Assembly (NCBI GenBank): GCA_017164015.1 | Contig: CP071065.1 | Coordinates: 1,826,501 to 1,890,500, forward strand | DNA from: Nostoc sp. UHCC 0702 | GTDB lineage: Bacteria; Cyanobacteriota; Cyanobacteriia; Cyanobacteriales; Nostocaceae | Direction: 5' to 3' | Length of the DNA: 64,000 bases | Part shown: one piece after another, positions 9,123 through 17,863 of the stretch | Layout of the letters: every line of letters starts with the position of its first letter | How positions within the stretch are numbered: the stretch's first letter is position 1 | Made by a program: the position numbers and the translations under genes | The notes under the pieces: generated by a model | Told to the model about the DNA's origin: nothing | What the model saw: only the letters and a program-made list of their open reading frames with translations | The model's database searches: none

Positions 9123-10175
9123 ATGAGATACAAACTCTTAGGTAAAAGCGGGTTACGAGTCTCAGAACTGTGCTTAGGCACCATGACCTTTGGTGAAGAC
9201 TGGGGTTGGGGTGCATCTGTCGATGAAAGCCGTAAAATCTTTGATACCTTTGTGGAAGCAGGGGGTAATTTTCTTGACACGGCTAATGGTTACACTGATG
9301 GCAGTAGTGAAAAAATTGTCGGTGAATTGATTGCCCAAGACCGGGAACGTTTTGTAGTTGCTACTAAGTATTCCTTTCCTTTGCGGATGAATGAGAGTAA
9401 GGGCGACCCCAATGCTAGTGGCAATCATCGCAAGAATTTGGTGCAATCGCTAGAAGGTAGCCTAAAACGGCTGAATACCGACTACATTGATTTATTTTGG
9501 TTACATGCTTGGGACTTCACAACGCCAGTAGAAGAAGTCATGCGATCGCTTGATGATGTGGTTCGCCAAGGTAAAGTACTTTATATCGGTATTTCTGATG
9601 CACCCGCTTGGATCATTGCCCAAGCTAACACAATCGCCCAATATCAAGGATGGACGCAGTTTGTCGCTTTGCAAATTGAGTATAATTTGATTCAGCGGAC
9701 ACCAGAACGGGATTTGCTACCATTGGCAAAAGCTTTTGATTTAGCAGTGACACCGTGGGCACCTCTGGCTGGTGGTGTCTTGACAGGTAAGTATAACAAG
9801 CCGCTGCAACCAGGTGAAGAACAGGGACGATTTGCAAATGCGGCGGCGGGAAGTATTTCAGAACGCAGTTTAGCGATCGCTGATGTTGTTAGTCAAGTTG
9901 CTTTTGAAATTGGACGTACACCTTCACAGGTAGCAATAGCTTGGTTACGCGCTCAAAGTGGCATAATTATCCCGATTATTGGCGCACGCAAGCTGACGCA
10001 GTTTCAAGATAACTTGGCGAGTCTAGATGTCACCTTATCAGCAGAGCATCTGCAACGCCTGAATCAAGTCAGTCAAATTGAACTTGGTTTTCCCCATGAC
10101 TTCTTACAGAGTGATATGGTGCGCGATCGGCTTTTCGGTGGCACATTCAACACCATAGAGAATCATCGCGTGTAA
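9123..10175 (+). CDS. Aldo/keto reductase
   Basis: A 350-residue NADPH-type aldo/keto reductase. The catalytic tetrad is visible: Asp in FLDTANGYTDG, Tyr in the same motif, Lys in VVATKYSF, and His in DLFWLHAWD. The C-terminal IIPIIGARKLTQFQDNL is the cofactor-binding segment. It matches the YajO/Tas-like group (starts MRYKLLGKSGLRVSELCLG). The neighbourhood (AraC regulator before it, Dps and pirin after it) suggests a stress or carbonyl-detoxification role, but the substrate is not readable from sequence. The start is the first ATG; the 5' region is made of CTTCATC-like repeats without a clear ribosome site. Confidence 0.9.
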   Translation: MRYKLLGKSGLRVSELCLGTMTFGEDWGWGASVDESRKIFDTFVEAGGNFLDTANGYTDGSSEKIVGELIAQDRERFVVATKYSFPLRMNESKGDPNASGNHRKNLVQSLEGSLKRLNTDYIDLFWLHAWDFTTPVEEVMRSLDDVVRQGKVLYIGISDAPAWIIAQANTIAQYQGWTQFVALQIEYNLIQRTPERDLLPLAKAFDLAVTPWAPLAGGVLTGKYNKPLQPGEEQGRFANAAAGSISERSLAIADVVSQVAFEIGRTPSQVAIAWLRAQSGIIIPIIGARKLTQFQDNLASLDVTLSAEHLQRLNQVSQIELGFPHDFLQSDMVRDRLFGGTFNTIENHRV

Positions 10176-10311
10176 GTGAGTAAATCTAACATTTCTCTAG
10201 TATGAAAAAGATAATAGCTTAATATCCTGCTAAAACCATCTGTCTAGAGAGAGTTCCAAAAACTAAACCACTATCTGTAGACTGTTTATATCGATCCAAG
10301 ACGGTAGAATC

Positions 10312-10881
10312 ATGAGCGACAACACAATTGCATCACGTCTATACCCTACCCGCATTGACATTCCTGCCCAAGCTAGAACACAAATTGTAGTAATTCTTAA
10401 CCAAACCTTGGCAGCTACCTTGGATTTGAAAACCCAAGTCAAGCAAGCGCATTGGAACGTTAAAGGAACTGACTTCTATCAGTTGCACGAATTGTTTGAC
10501 GAAATTGCTACTGAATTAGAAGAGTACGTTGATATAGTTGCCGAACGCATCACCGCTTTAGGTGGATATGCTGTAGGCACAGCCCGGGCCGCCGCTAGCA
10601 ATTCGATTCTGCCAGAATATCCTTTTGATATTTTAGACGGTAAAGAGCATGTGACAGCTTTGGCAGATCGCTTTGCACCCTATGGCAAGCATATCAGGGA
10701 AGCGATCGACAAAACTAATCAATTAGGCGATGCGGATACCGCCGACCTTTACACCGAAGTTTCTCGTACCATTGACAAACGACTCTGGTTCTTAGAAGCT
10801 CATCTGCAAGTTTCAGAAATCAAGGGAGAGAATGGATCAGCGGGTGCTACTCAAACTCAAAAGACAGCTGCTGTAAGATAA
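10312..10881 (+). CDS. dps: Dps family DNA-protecting ferritin-like protein
   Basis: A 189-residue Dps. The inter-subunit ferroxidase ligands lie in KQAHWNVKGTDFYQLHELFD (residues about 43-62) and in ELEEYVDIVAERITALGG. The core ferritin-like helices follow, then a ~20-residue polar tail (GENGSAGATQTQKTAAVR). Dps dodecamers oxidise and store iron and shield DNA from peroxide; Nostoc species carry several paralogues. The ATG at 10312 sits 11 bp after an AAGACGG stretch. A strong terminator follows at 10932, so the gene is probably monocistronic. Confidence 0.93.
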   Translation: MSDNTIASRLYPTRIDIPAQARTQIVVILNQTLAATLDLKTQVKQAHWNVKGTDFYQLHELFDEIATELEEYVDIVAERITALGGYAVGTARAAASNSILPEYPFDILDGKEHVTALADRFAPYGKHIREAIDKTNQLGDADTADLYTEVSRTIDKRLWFLEAHLQVSEIKGENGSAGATQTQKTAAVR

Positions 10882-10931
10882 GCACTTTTGAGCAACACAC
10901 ATTTTCTCAAACCTAGTAGTATCTTTTTGGT

Positions 10932-10958
10932 AAGTACGCCACTTTTGAGTGCGTACTT
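10932..10958 (+). terminator. Intrinsic terminator after dps
   Basis: A perfect 8-bp stem AAGTACGC (10932-10939) / GCGTACTT (10951-10958) with an 11-nt loop that adds partial pairing, followed by TTCATTTTAT. It lies 50 bp after the dps stop codon. Confidence 0.8.
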
Positions 10959-11137
10959 TTCATTTTATATGTACATACTTTACTATTTAAATAGTTGAAA
11001 AACAATTCTAATACTAATTCGTAATTAGTATTTCAAACTGTAAAAAGTTGCTTTAAGCAATTATCACTCATTTTGAAGTTTCTCTTGACGGGCGATATCT
11101 AACAACAAAAAAACTTGAGATTTAGCGAGGTGAACTT

Positions 11138-11854
11138 ATGTCTCAAAATACTATTAACTACCTAATTCATGATAGAAACGCCCGGGGTCACGCTCAGTTT
11201 GGCTGGCTCGATAGTTACCATACATTTTCCTTTGGTAGTTTTTATGATCCTAACCGCATGGGATTTCGTTCCCTGCGCGTCATCAACGACGATCGCATCG
11301 CCCCTGGTGCTGGATTCCCTACCCACGGTCATCGTGACATGGAAATCCTCACCTATGTGCTGTCAGGTGCAGTAGAGCATAAAGATAGTTTGGGTACAGG
11401 GTCAGTGATTCGTCCTGGCGACGCACAAATTATGAGTGCTGGTACTGGAATTCAACACAGTGAATTTAATCCCTCGTCAACTGAAGCCCTCCACTTGCTG
11501 CAAATTTGGATTTTACCTGATGAGCAAGACTTGTCACCTAGGTATGAACAAAAAGCTTTTTCTCTAGAAGAAAAGCGTGGCAAACTACGTTTAATTGCTG
11601 CAAAAGATGGGCGGGATGGTGCTGTGACAATTCACCAAGATGTTGATTTATATACATCTGTTTTAGAGGAGGGTGATGTTGTCAATTACCACGTCAAGCC
11701 TAATCGTTATGCCTGGTTACAAATAGCTCAAGGTATCGCAACCTTAAATGGTGAGGAACTGAGGGCAGGCGACGGAGTGCAAATTAGTGGGGAAGAACAG
11801 CTAGAAATCAGCACCAACATCGGCACAGAAATCTTGCTTTTTGATTTGGGTTGA
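11138..11854 (+). CDS. Pirin family protein (YhaK/YhhW-like bicupin)
   Basis: A 238-residue pirin-type bicupin. The N-terminal cupin carries [19 protein letters not shown] and the metal-site motif [12 protein letters not shown]. Bacterial members include redox-sensitive YhaK and quercetinase-like YhhW, so the exact activity is open. A good Shine-Dalgarno (GAGGTGA at 11127-11133) precedes the ATG at 11138. It follows dps but is separated from it by a terminator and about 250 bp. Confidence 0.9.
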   Translation: MSQNTINYLIHDRNARGHAQFGWLDSYHTFSFGSFYDPNRMGFRSLRVINDDRIAPGAGFPTHGHRDMEILTYVLSGAVEHKDSLGTGSVIRPGDAQIMSAGTGIQHSEFNPSSTEALHLLQIWILPDEQDLSPRYEQKAFSLEEKRGKLRLIAAKDGRDGAVTIHQDVDLYTSVLEEGDVVNYHVKPNRYAWLQIAQGIATLNGEELRAGDGVQISGEEQLEISTNIGTEILLFDLG

Positions 11855-12009
11855 TAGGCTGAACTACATCTAGTGGTCTGTTAGTGGTCTGTCAAGCTGG
11901 TCTATCAAGCCAACTTTGAGGGGTGAAGGTAGGGAGTAGGGAGTGGGGACAGAGTTTTTTCTGTTTCTCACATTTACATCAAGTTCGGCTAATTACTTAC
12001 GATATAGTC

Positions 12010-12092
12010 GGTTTGCTTGGTAATAGGTAATAGGTAATGGGTAATAGGTAATACTCAAAACCAATTCCCAATTACCAATTCCCAATTACCGA
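12010..12092. repeat. STRR block: GGTAATA heptads and CCAATTCCCAATTACC repeats
   Basis: Within the 731-bp gap 11855-12585, bases 12018-12052 hold tandem GGTAATA/GGTAATG heptads, and 12060-12090 hold alternating CCAATTCC and CCAATTAC units. Both repeat types recur at 25930 and 29230. The gap also holds TAGTGGTCTGTTAGTGGTCTGTCAAG near 11870. Confidence 0.75.
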
Positions 12093-12130
12093 CCTCCACA
12101 GATATCATAAGTGTTTAAACGGACATGATA

Positions 12131-12315
12131 TTACTTATCCCCAGCAAAGTTGGCTTGGTTTCGCCCATGATTGTCGCCCCTTAAAGCCGAGATATTTCAC
12201 CAACCTCCTCGATTAGCCGAGCCAGCATTTCCTGGGGACTCCAGTATCCTTTGCCAACTTCTGATACTCAACTATCAACCTGTTGCTGGACTTCTCTGAG
12301 TCTATAATCAGTCAC
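12131..12315 (-). pseudogene. Decayed MazG-like nucleotide pyrophosphohydrolase (YpjD type)
   Basis: The minus strand reads from a possible GTG at 12315 as VTDYRLREVQQQVDS, a stop, then VSEVGKGYWSPQEMLARLIE and EVGEISRL. After another stop and a frame change it reads NHGRNQANFAGDK. This is the N-terminal half of a MazG-like pyrophosphohydrolase (SPxxMxARLxEExGExxR core with the metal-binding EExxE pattern). One in-frame stop and one frameshift have inactivated it, and the second half (the EExxD helix) is gone. It is bracketed by GGACATGATAT (12121) and ATATCATGTCC (12328), the ends of a local MITE family, suggesting that insertions and deletions of those elements eroded the gene. Confidence 0.7.
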
Positions 12316-12327
12316 TTTTTTGCTGTA

Positions 12328-12474
12328 ATATCATGTCCGCTTGATTACTTATAAAAACCAAAGAACCCCACCCCACCAAAGCTACGCTTTGTTTCCCCTC
12401 CCCGTTGACTCTGAGGGGTTAGGGGTGGGGTGCAATAATTGCGGGAATCATAACTAATTAACCGGACATGATAT
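12328..12474. mobile_element. MITE with ATATCATGTCCG ends, copy 1
   Basis: A 147-bp palindromic element with ends ATATCATGTCCG (12328-12339) and CGGACATGATAT (12463-12474). Inside are the arms AACCCCACCCCACCAAAGC... and CCCCTCCCCGTTGACT...AGGGGTGGGGTG. A second copy in opposite orientation lies at 60768-60916 and shares the CCAAAGAACCCCACCCCACC and AGCTATGCTTTGTTTCCCC-like arms. No coding sequence. Confidence 0.8.
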
Positions 12475-12491
12475 AGTTAGTATTTTTGTAG

Positions 12492-12551
12492 GGTGGGCAC
12501 TGCTAATGGTTTGCTCAAACCTTGATTTTTAGGTTGTTGGCAGTGCCCACC
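12492..12551 (-). terminator. Strong hairpin downstream of the RTX gene (repeat or terminator)
   Basis: A perfect 12-bp inverted repeat GGTGGGCACTGC (12492-12503) / GCAGTGCCCACC (12540-12551) around a 36-nt loop, 35 bp past the stop codon of the minus-strand RTX gene. There is no clean U-tract on either side, and GTGGGCACTGCC hairpins are common dispersed repeats in cyanobacteria, so a terminator role is possible rather than shown. Confidence 0.5.
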
Positions 12552-12585
12552 GAGTGGGTTAATTGACAATGGTGCAAGATATCAG

Positions 12586-15500
12586 TTAAACAACAACAAA
12601 ATTGTTTGCCGTCAGTGACAGGCCAGTATCTAGTTGTGCAAATTGTACTTGACTAAACCCACCACCAGTACCATCAGAGTCAAAGTACAATGCACCTGTG
12701 CTGTCATTATAGATCAATCGCTGCTCACTGCTGGTTGCAGATACTCCCAGGGTAAACTGACTCTCTAAGAGTAAACCGATTGATAAGCCGTCAGTAAAAC
12801 CATCAGCCGATAACAGAATCTGTTCATCAGCAGCACTGAAATCATAAAGACTATCAATACCTTCGTTGTAACTGTTGAAACCAAAGCTATCGATACCAGC
12901 ATCACCAATTAGGATATCATCGCCATTGCCACCTATTAGGGTATCATCGCCATTGCCACCTATTAGGGTGTTATTGCCAAAGGCACCAGCAGCAAATAGA
13001 TAATCATCGCCATCACCGCCATCAAGCAGGTTATCGCCATATGAGATACTAACATTTAAGTTATCGTCACCAGCGCCACCGTTGAGGGTGTTGTTGCCTG
13101 ATGTGGAGACAGCCACAGTTACTTCTTCACTGTTTAAGTTGTAATCTTCGTCAAAGAAATACCGGGTGTAAGTGTAGCTGGTGTTGCCAGAGGCAGAAAG
13201 ATAATCATTGCCATCGCCGCCATCCAGCAGATTATTGCCTCTTGAATAGTTAGCACTTAATGAATCATTACCAGTGTCACCAAGTAGGGTGTTATCGCCT
13301 ATTGAATACTCAACATACAAACTATCGTCACCAGCACCACCGTTGAGCGTGTTATTGCCTGAGGTGGATACATAAACAAATTTATCAGGAGTTGAGGAGA
13401 AGTAGTAGTAGGTCGTAATGTACGCTTCACGAGAGGCAGAAAGATAATCATTGCCATCACCCCCAGAGAGTAAATTGTCGCCTGTTGAATAATCAGCAAT
13501 CAAAGAATCGTCACCAGCACCACCGTTGAGAGTGTTATTGCCAGTGTAGTCTGAGTAATAGCGATCGCTGTTGTAGGTGTTTCCGGAGTAGGAATAGCCA
13601 GAGGCAGACAGAGTATCATTGCCATCACCCCCAGAGAGTAAATTATCGCCTATTGAATTGTTAGCATTCAAGGAATCATTACCCGCATCACCATTGAGCG
13701 TGTTATTCCCTGTTGAAAAGTTAGCATTCAAGGAATCATCACCAGTGCCACCATTGAGCGTGTTATTGCCTGTTGAGTCATTTACACTCAAGATATCGTT
13801 ACCAGTGCCACCATTGAGTACGTTATTGCCTGTTGAGCGATTTACACTCAAGATATCGTTACCAGCACCACCATCTAAGGTGTTATTGCCATTTCCGCCA
13901 TAAGGATAAAAACCTCTGAAGATGTCGATGAAGTAGGGAGAGGCAGATAGAGAATCATTACCATCACCACCATTGAGTAGGTTATTGCCTGTTGAACCGT
14001 CAACATACAAAGTATCATCACCAGCGCCACCGTTGAGCGTGTTATTGCCAGAAGAGGCATCGCCATATACAGATTCGCCGTTCGAGCCGAAGTCGCCAGA
14101 GGCGGAAAGATAATCATTGCCATCACCACCATCAAGCAGGTTATCACCAACTGAAATGTCAACATACAAACTATCGTCACCAGCGCCACCGTTGAGCGTG
14201 TTATTGCCTGATGGGGAGACAGACACAGTTACATATTCGCCTGAGTAACTCTCACCAGAGTAGATGCGCTTGTAGTAAGTGTAATCGATGTTGCCAGAGG
14301 CAGAAAGAGTATCATTACCATCACCACCATCAAGCAGATTATCGCCAACTGAAATGTCAACACTCAAAGAATCATTACCAGCGCCACCATTGAGTGTGTT
14401 ATTGCCTGACGAGGCGTAGAGGGTATATTCTTCTGGGTTGTTGTCGTTTGGTAATGAGTAGCCAGAGGCAAAAAGAGTATCATTGCCATCGCCACCATCG
14501 AGTAGGTTAGCACCTGCTGAAGCGTCAACATTTAAGTTATCGTCGCCAGCGCCACCAAATAGGGTGTTATTGCCTGAGGTGGAGACATATACAGGTATTT
14601 CTTCGCTATATAAATTGTAATCTTGGTCTAGAAAGTACTGGGTGTAGCTGTAGCTGGTATTGCCAGAGGCAGAAAGATAATCATTGCCATCGCCACCATC
14701 CAGCAGATTATTGCCTCTTGAATAGTTAGCACTCAATGAATCATCACCAGTGTCACCAAGTAGAGTGTTATCGCCTATTGAAATCTCAGCATACAAACTA
14801 TCGTTACCAGCACCACCGTTGAGCGTGTTATTGCCTGAAGTGGATATGTAAATAATATCACCAGGAAAGGAGGACAAATAATACAACAGCTGAATATACT
14901 GTTCGCCAGAAGCAGAGAGATAATCATTGCCATCTCCACCAGACAGCAAATTGTCGCCTGTTGAATAATCAGCAACCAAAGAATCGTCACCAACACCACC
15001 GTTGAGGGTGTTATTGCCGGTGTAGTCTAAGTAAGTGCGATCATCAAAGTAGTAGTTGTCGGAGTAGTAATAGCCAGAGGCAGAGAGATAATCATTGCCA
15101 TCGCCACCAGACAGAAGATTATCACCTGTTGAATTGTTAACACTCAAAGAATCGTTACCACTGCCACCATCTAAAATGTTATTGCCTATTGAAAATTCAG
15201 CAATCAAAGAATCGTCACCAGTGCCACCATCTAAGGTGTTTTTGCCAGAAGGGACATAACCATATGAACTAGAGTTGTTCGGAGAAAAGTAGCCAGATGC
15301 AGAGAGATAATCATTACCATCGCCCCCTAACAGCAGGTTATTACCTCTTGAATGGTAAACATACAAACTGTCGTTACCAGCACCACCATCTAGCGTGTTA
15401 TTGCCATCTGTGTAAAAAGTAACAAAACTCCTGAAAGCACTGACGGTGGAGCCAGAGGCCGAGAGATAATCATTGCCATCGCCACCATCAAGAAGATTAT

Positions 15501-16620
15501 CCCCAACTGAACCGTCAACATTCAACGAATCATCACCAGCACCACCGTTGAGGGTGTTATTGCCAGAGGCAGGATAGCCAAATAGATAATCATAATCATA
15601 AAAGAAGTCCCCAGAGGCAGAAAGATAATCATTGCCATCGCCCCCATCAAGTAGATTATCCCCAACTGAAACGTCAACAGACAAGCGATCGTCACCAGCG
15701 CCACCATCTAAGGTATTATTGCCTGATGAGGCGTAGAGGGTATCTATTGTGTCAGAGTAGCCTGCTAAGTAGTAGCTATTGGCAGAGAGACTATCATTGC
15801 CATCGCCACCAGAAAGTAAATTGTTACCTGTTGAATAGTTAGCACTCAAGGAATCGTTACCAGCGCCACCATTAAGCGTGTTATTACCAGAGGCGGCTAT
15901 GGCGCGATAGTCATACACAGTTTCGAAGTAGTATAGAGAGATGGAGATGCTATCATCAAATGCTGTACCTGTAACCTCTAATGCTTCGAGATTACGGTAG
16001 CTGACTTGATTAGTGCCTGCGGTAATTGTGCGTTGCTTAATATCAGCATCGAAACTGGAAGTGATTCCCACACTCGCATTGCTGTAATCAATGGACAAAT
16101 AATCCTCACCCGTCCCCCCATCTACTGTTTGAGTGGCTAGAGAAGAGGGGGCAACATCTGGGGCGCTAATATAAAACGAGTCATTGCCACTTCCACCCTT
16201 GAGTGTGTTATTGCCAGTAGTTGAAATAGCATTGAAGATATCATCATCAGCGCCTCCCTCTAAACTGTTATCTCCTGTAGAGTAGCTAATATCTAAATAA
16301 TCATTGCCGCTTCCACCCTTAAGTGTGTTATTGCCAGTACTACTAGATGCATTGAGACTATCATTACCTGAGCCTGCATCTAAACTGTTATCCCCACTAG
16401 AAGAAGTGATATCTAAATAGTCATTGCCATTTCCACCCTTAATGGTATTGTTGCCACTCGTAGAAGCAGCATTCACAGTATCGTTCCCAGTACCTCCATC
16501 TAGTGTGTCGTTGCCGCCGTTACTATATAAAACATCATTACCTCCCAAGCCTCGAATCAAGTCATCGCTTGTTGTGCCATTGAGGATGTCGTTTACATTA
16601 GTTCCATTGATGTTTGCCAT
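12586..16620 (-). CDS. Large RTX-type calcium-binding repeat protein with variable Tyr-rich inserts
   Basis: A 1344-residue protein made almost wholly of RTX nonapeptides (GGxGxDxLx), starting MANINGTNVNDILNGTTSDD. After a pure RTX start (about residues 1-150) comes a 50-residue non-repeat segment. A scaffold then repeats about 14 times: GNNTLNGGAGDDSL, a short strand, GDNLLDGGDGNDYLSASG, then a 10-28 residue insert rich in Tyr, Ser, Asp and Phe that differs each time. The last ~130 residues end in an aliphatic tail (LTANNFVVV), the usual uncleaved type I secretion signal, so the protein is predicted to be secreted by an ABC/TolC system and to fold on binding Ca2+ outside the cell. No enzymatic domain is visible and no type I secretion genes are adjacent. 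Surface layer, adhesion or matrix roles are guesses. A stem-loop lies in its leader at 16688-16739. Confidence 0.88.
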   Translation of the reverse strand: MANINGTNVNDILNGTTSDDLIRGLGGNDVLYSNGGNDTLDGGTGNDTVNAASTSGNNTIKGGNGNDYLDITSSSGDNSLDAGSGNDSLNASSSTGNNTLKGGSGNDYLDISYSTGDNSLEGGADDDIFNAISTTGNNTLKGGSGNDSFYISAPDVAPSSLATQTVDGGTGEDYLSIDYSNASVGITSSFDADIKQRTITAGTNQVSYRNLEALEVTGTAFDDSISISLYYFETVYDYRAIAASGNNTLNGGAGNDSLSANYSTGNNLLSGGDGNDSLSANSYYLAGYSDTIDTLYASSGNNTLDGGAGDDRLSVDVSVGDNLLDGGDGNDYLSASGDFFYDYDYLFGYPASGNNTLNGGAGDDSLNVDGSVGDNLLDGGDGNDYLSASGSTVSAFRSFVTFYTDGNNTLDGGAGNDSLYVYHSRGNNLLLGGDGNDYLSASGYFSPNNSSSYGYVPSGKNTLDGGTGDDSLIAEFSIGNNILDGGSGNDSLSVNNSTGDNLLSGGDGNDYLSASGYYYSDNYYFDDRTYLDYTGNNTLNGGVGDDSLVADYSTGDNLLSGGDGNDYLSASGEQYIQLLYYLSSFPGDIIYISTSGNNTLNGGAGNDSLYAEISIGDNTLLGDTGDDSLSANYSRGNNLLDGGDGNDYLSASGNTSYSYTQYFLDQDYNLYSEEIPVYVSTSGNNTLFGGAGDDNLNVDASAGANLLDGGDGNDTLFASGYSLPNDNNPEEYTLYASSGNNTLNGGAGNDSLSVDISVGDNLLDGGDGNDTLSASGNIDYTYYKRIYSGESYSGEYVTVSVSPSGNNTLNGGAGDDSLYVDISVGDNLLDGGDGNDYLSASGDFGSNGESVYGDASSGNNTLNGGAGDDTLYVDGSTGNNLLNGGDGNDSLSASPYFIDIFRGFYPYGGNGNNTLDGGAGNDILSVNRSTGNNVLNGGTGNDILSVNDSTGNNTLNGGTGDDSLNANFSTGNNTLNGDAGNDSLNANNSIGDNLLSGGDGNDTLSASGYSYSGNTYNSDRYYSDYTGNNTLNGGAGDDSLIADYSTGDNLLSGGDGNDYLSASREAYITTYYYFSSTPDKFVYVSTSGNNTLNGGAGDDSLYVEYSIGDNTLLGDTGNDSLSANYSRGNNLLDGGDGNDYLSASGNTSYTYTRYFFDEDYNLNSEEVTVAVSTSGNNTLNGGAGDDNLNVSISYGDNLLDGGDGDDYLFAAGAFGNNTLIGGNGDDTLIGGNGDDILIGDAGIDSFGFNSYNEGIDSLYDFSAADEQILLSADGFTDGLSIGLLLESQFTLGVSATSSEQRLIYNDSTGALYFDSDGTGGGFSQVQFAQLDTGLSLTANNFVVV

Positions 16621-16687
16621 GATTTTTTCCTAGATGATTTGATGTTTTCAAGGATTGAAATTTTGAACCTGTAGTTAACGCTGTTTT

Positions 16688-16739
16688 AGGACATAAAGAA
16701 TTTGCCGAAAATTGATACTTTCGGTACGCTTTATGTCCT
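16688..16739 (-). promoter_or_regulatory. Nested stem-loop in the leader of the RTX gene
   Basis: A perfect 11-bp outer stem AGGACATAAAG (16688-16698) / CTTTATGTCCT (16729-16739) encloses an inner CCGAAA (16705-16710) / TTTCGG (16719-16724) stem. It lies 68-119 bp upstream of the RTX start codon, so it could be in the mRNA leader. A second small inverted repeat GAAGAAAA/TTTTCTTC follows at about 16745-16765. Regulatory RNA, operator and remnant repeat are all possible. Confidence 0.4.
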
Positions 16740-16818
16740 TCTTGAAGAAAACCAATTTTTCTTCTACATTCATACTGTTGACCAAATTGCAAGTAGCTTT
16801 TACCTAACTTCTAAGTCT

Positions 16819-16988
16819 TACTTACGCACTACAAAAATTCTTGGATGGATGAAATACGAAAATAGCTCGATTTAGGCTTTTGTTAATCATGCTGCGATCG
16901 CTAGATAACGCTCTGAAAGCGTCCAAAATCAAGCTTGATACCTAAAAGCCTCACTCGATATTTGGTTTTCTGTCTATGCGTAAGTCCT
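16819..16988. repeat. Palindromic repeat with ...CTTACGCA / TGCGTAAGTCCT ends
   Basis: A 170-bp segment opening with TACTTACGCACT and closing with TATGCGTAAGTCCT, the same right end as the AGGACTTACGCA family, but with a different inside. It carries internal inverted arms CGATTTAGGCTTTT / AAAAGCCTcactCGA around a HIP1 site. It is probably a related or diverged member. Confidence 0.55.
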
Positions 16989-17863
16989 ACTAAGTAAGTA
17001 GACGCAATTAAATCTAAGATGTCCTAAGCAAGCTCAACGATGTGAAATGTGGCAATCTCAGTCAAAGCGATCGCTTCACTTCGTACCCACAGGAAGGCGT
17101 TCCGCCAACGCTGCGGACAACTATCTTATATTTTTTTAGATCTAACTACTTAGTTTGAAAATAGGGAATAGGTGACAGCTGAGCAAATAATTACAAGTTT
17201 CCTAATTCGTAATTCGCAATTGCAGGTACAAGTCCCTTACTGTAGTTATGGAAAGTAAAAAAGACATTCCTGGCTACAAGCCCATGACTAAAGTCGCAGG
17301 GTAATAATTACGAATTACGAATTACCTTGACAGGAAAATACATTTTGGTCTCCTGATTGCGGACTATTGCCCATGAGTATCTAGCCTGAAAATTGGGAAC
17401 CATTCAAATAATAGTTTAACAAACTGATACTGTATATCCACTTACATGTCTATGGTTTTAGAAACATCTTTACATACTCTTCATCTTATGAGTTGAAAAA
17501 CTTGTACAAAAGTAGATAATGTTACGTAGTATTTACATACGTGTAATCAACAATTTGCAGATAACAGAAGGCATATACCTAAAGAAGTAGTAAAAAAAAC
17601 ATATTTTATTCATAATTTGTGTAAATTTTTGGTGAAGAATAGGCTTTGCATAAATTGTTACCTATAACAATCCTACTTAAGTTATGAAAATGGTTGAATA
17701 AATCCATAACTTAGTACTTTTGTCAAAAAAATATATTTCACACCCCCTCCCTAATTGCCCCCTGCCTACTTGCACTAAATCAAATGACAAACAACCAAGG
17801 AATTAGTTTATGCTGAAAGTAGTGAAAGTTTAAGAAATTTTAAATTCTGTTCCCAGAGTACTC
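16989..17863. other. Long non-coding region upstream of queD
   Basis: These 875 bp carry no credible gene. A CGATCGCTTCACTTCGTACC...CGTTCCGCCAACGCTGCGGA dispersed repeat lies at 17068-17118. Scattered TAATTCGTAATT / AATTACGAATTACG short repeats lie at 17200-17320. The remainder (17400-17860) is very AT-rich. One GTAN8TAC match at 17432-17445 is discussed and rejected elsewhere. Confidence 0.5.

Noticed and set aside
13619..13903. Plus-strand proline/leucine-rich open frame opposite the RTX gene, with several similar ones (14211-14393, 16424-16633).
   Set aside because: Repeated codons of the RTX gene produce long antisense frames; the peptides are simple mirror repeats.
12586..16620. The Tyr/Ser/Asn-rich inserts suggested a diversity-generating retroelement target, and an Avd-like fold protein is encoded at 49513.
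   Set aside because: No reverse transcriptase, template repeat or initiation-of-homing sequence was seen. The four-helix-bundle gene is 33 kb away in an unrelated operon, and the inserts differ in length, which adenine mutagenesis would not cause.
17432..17445. Perfect GTAN8TAC (NtcA-type) palindrome upstream of queD.
   Set aside because: Six fixed bases are expected roughly 16 times by chance in 64 kb. The site is about 420 bp from the start codon, and no TAN3T box stands at the usual distance of about 22 bp.
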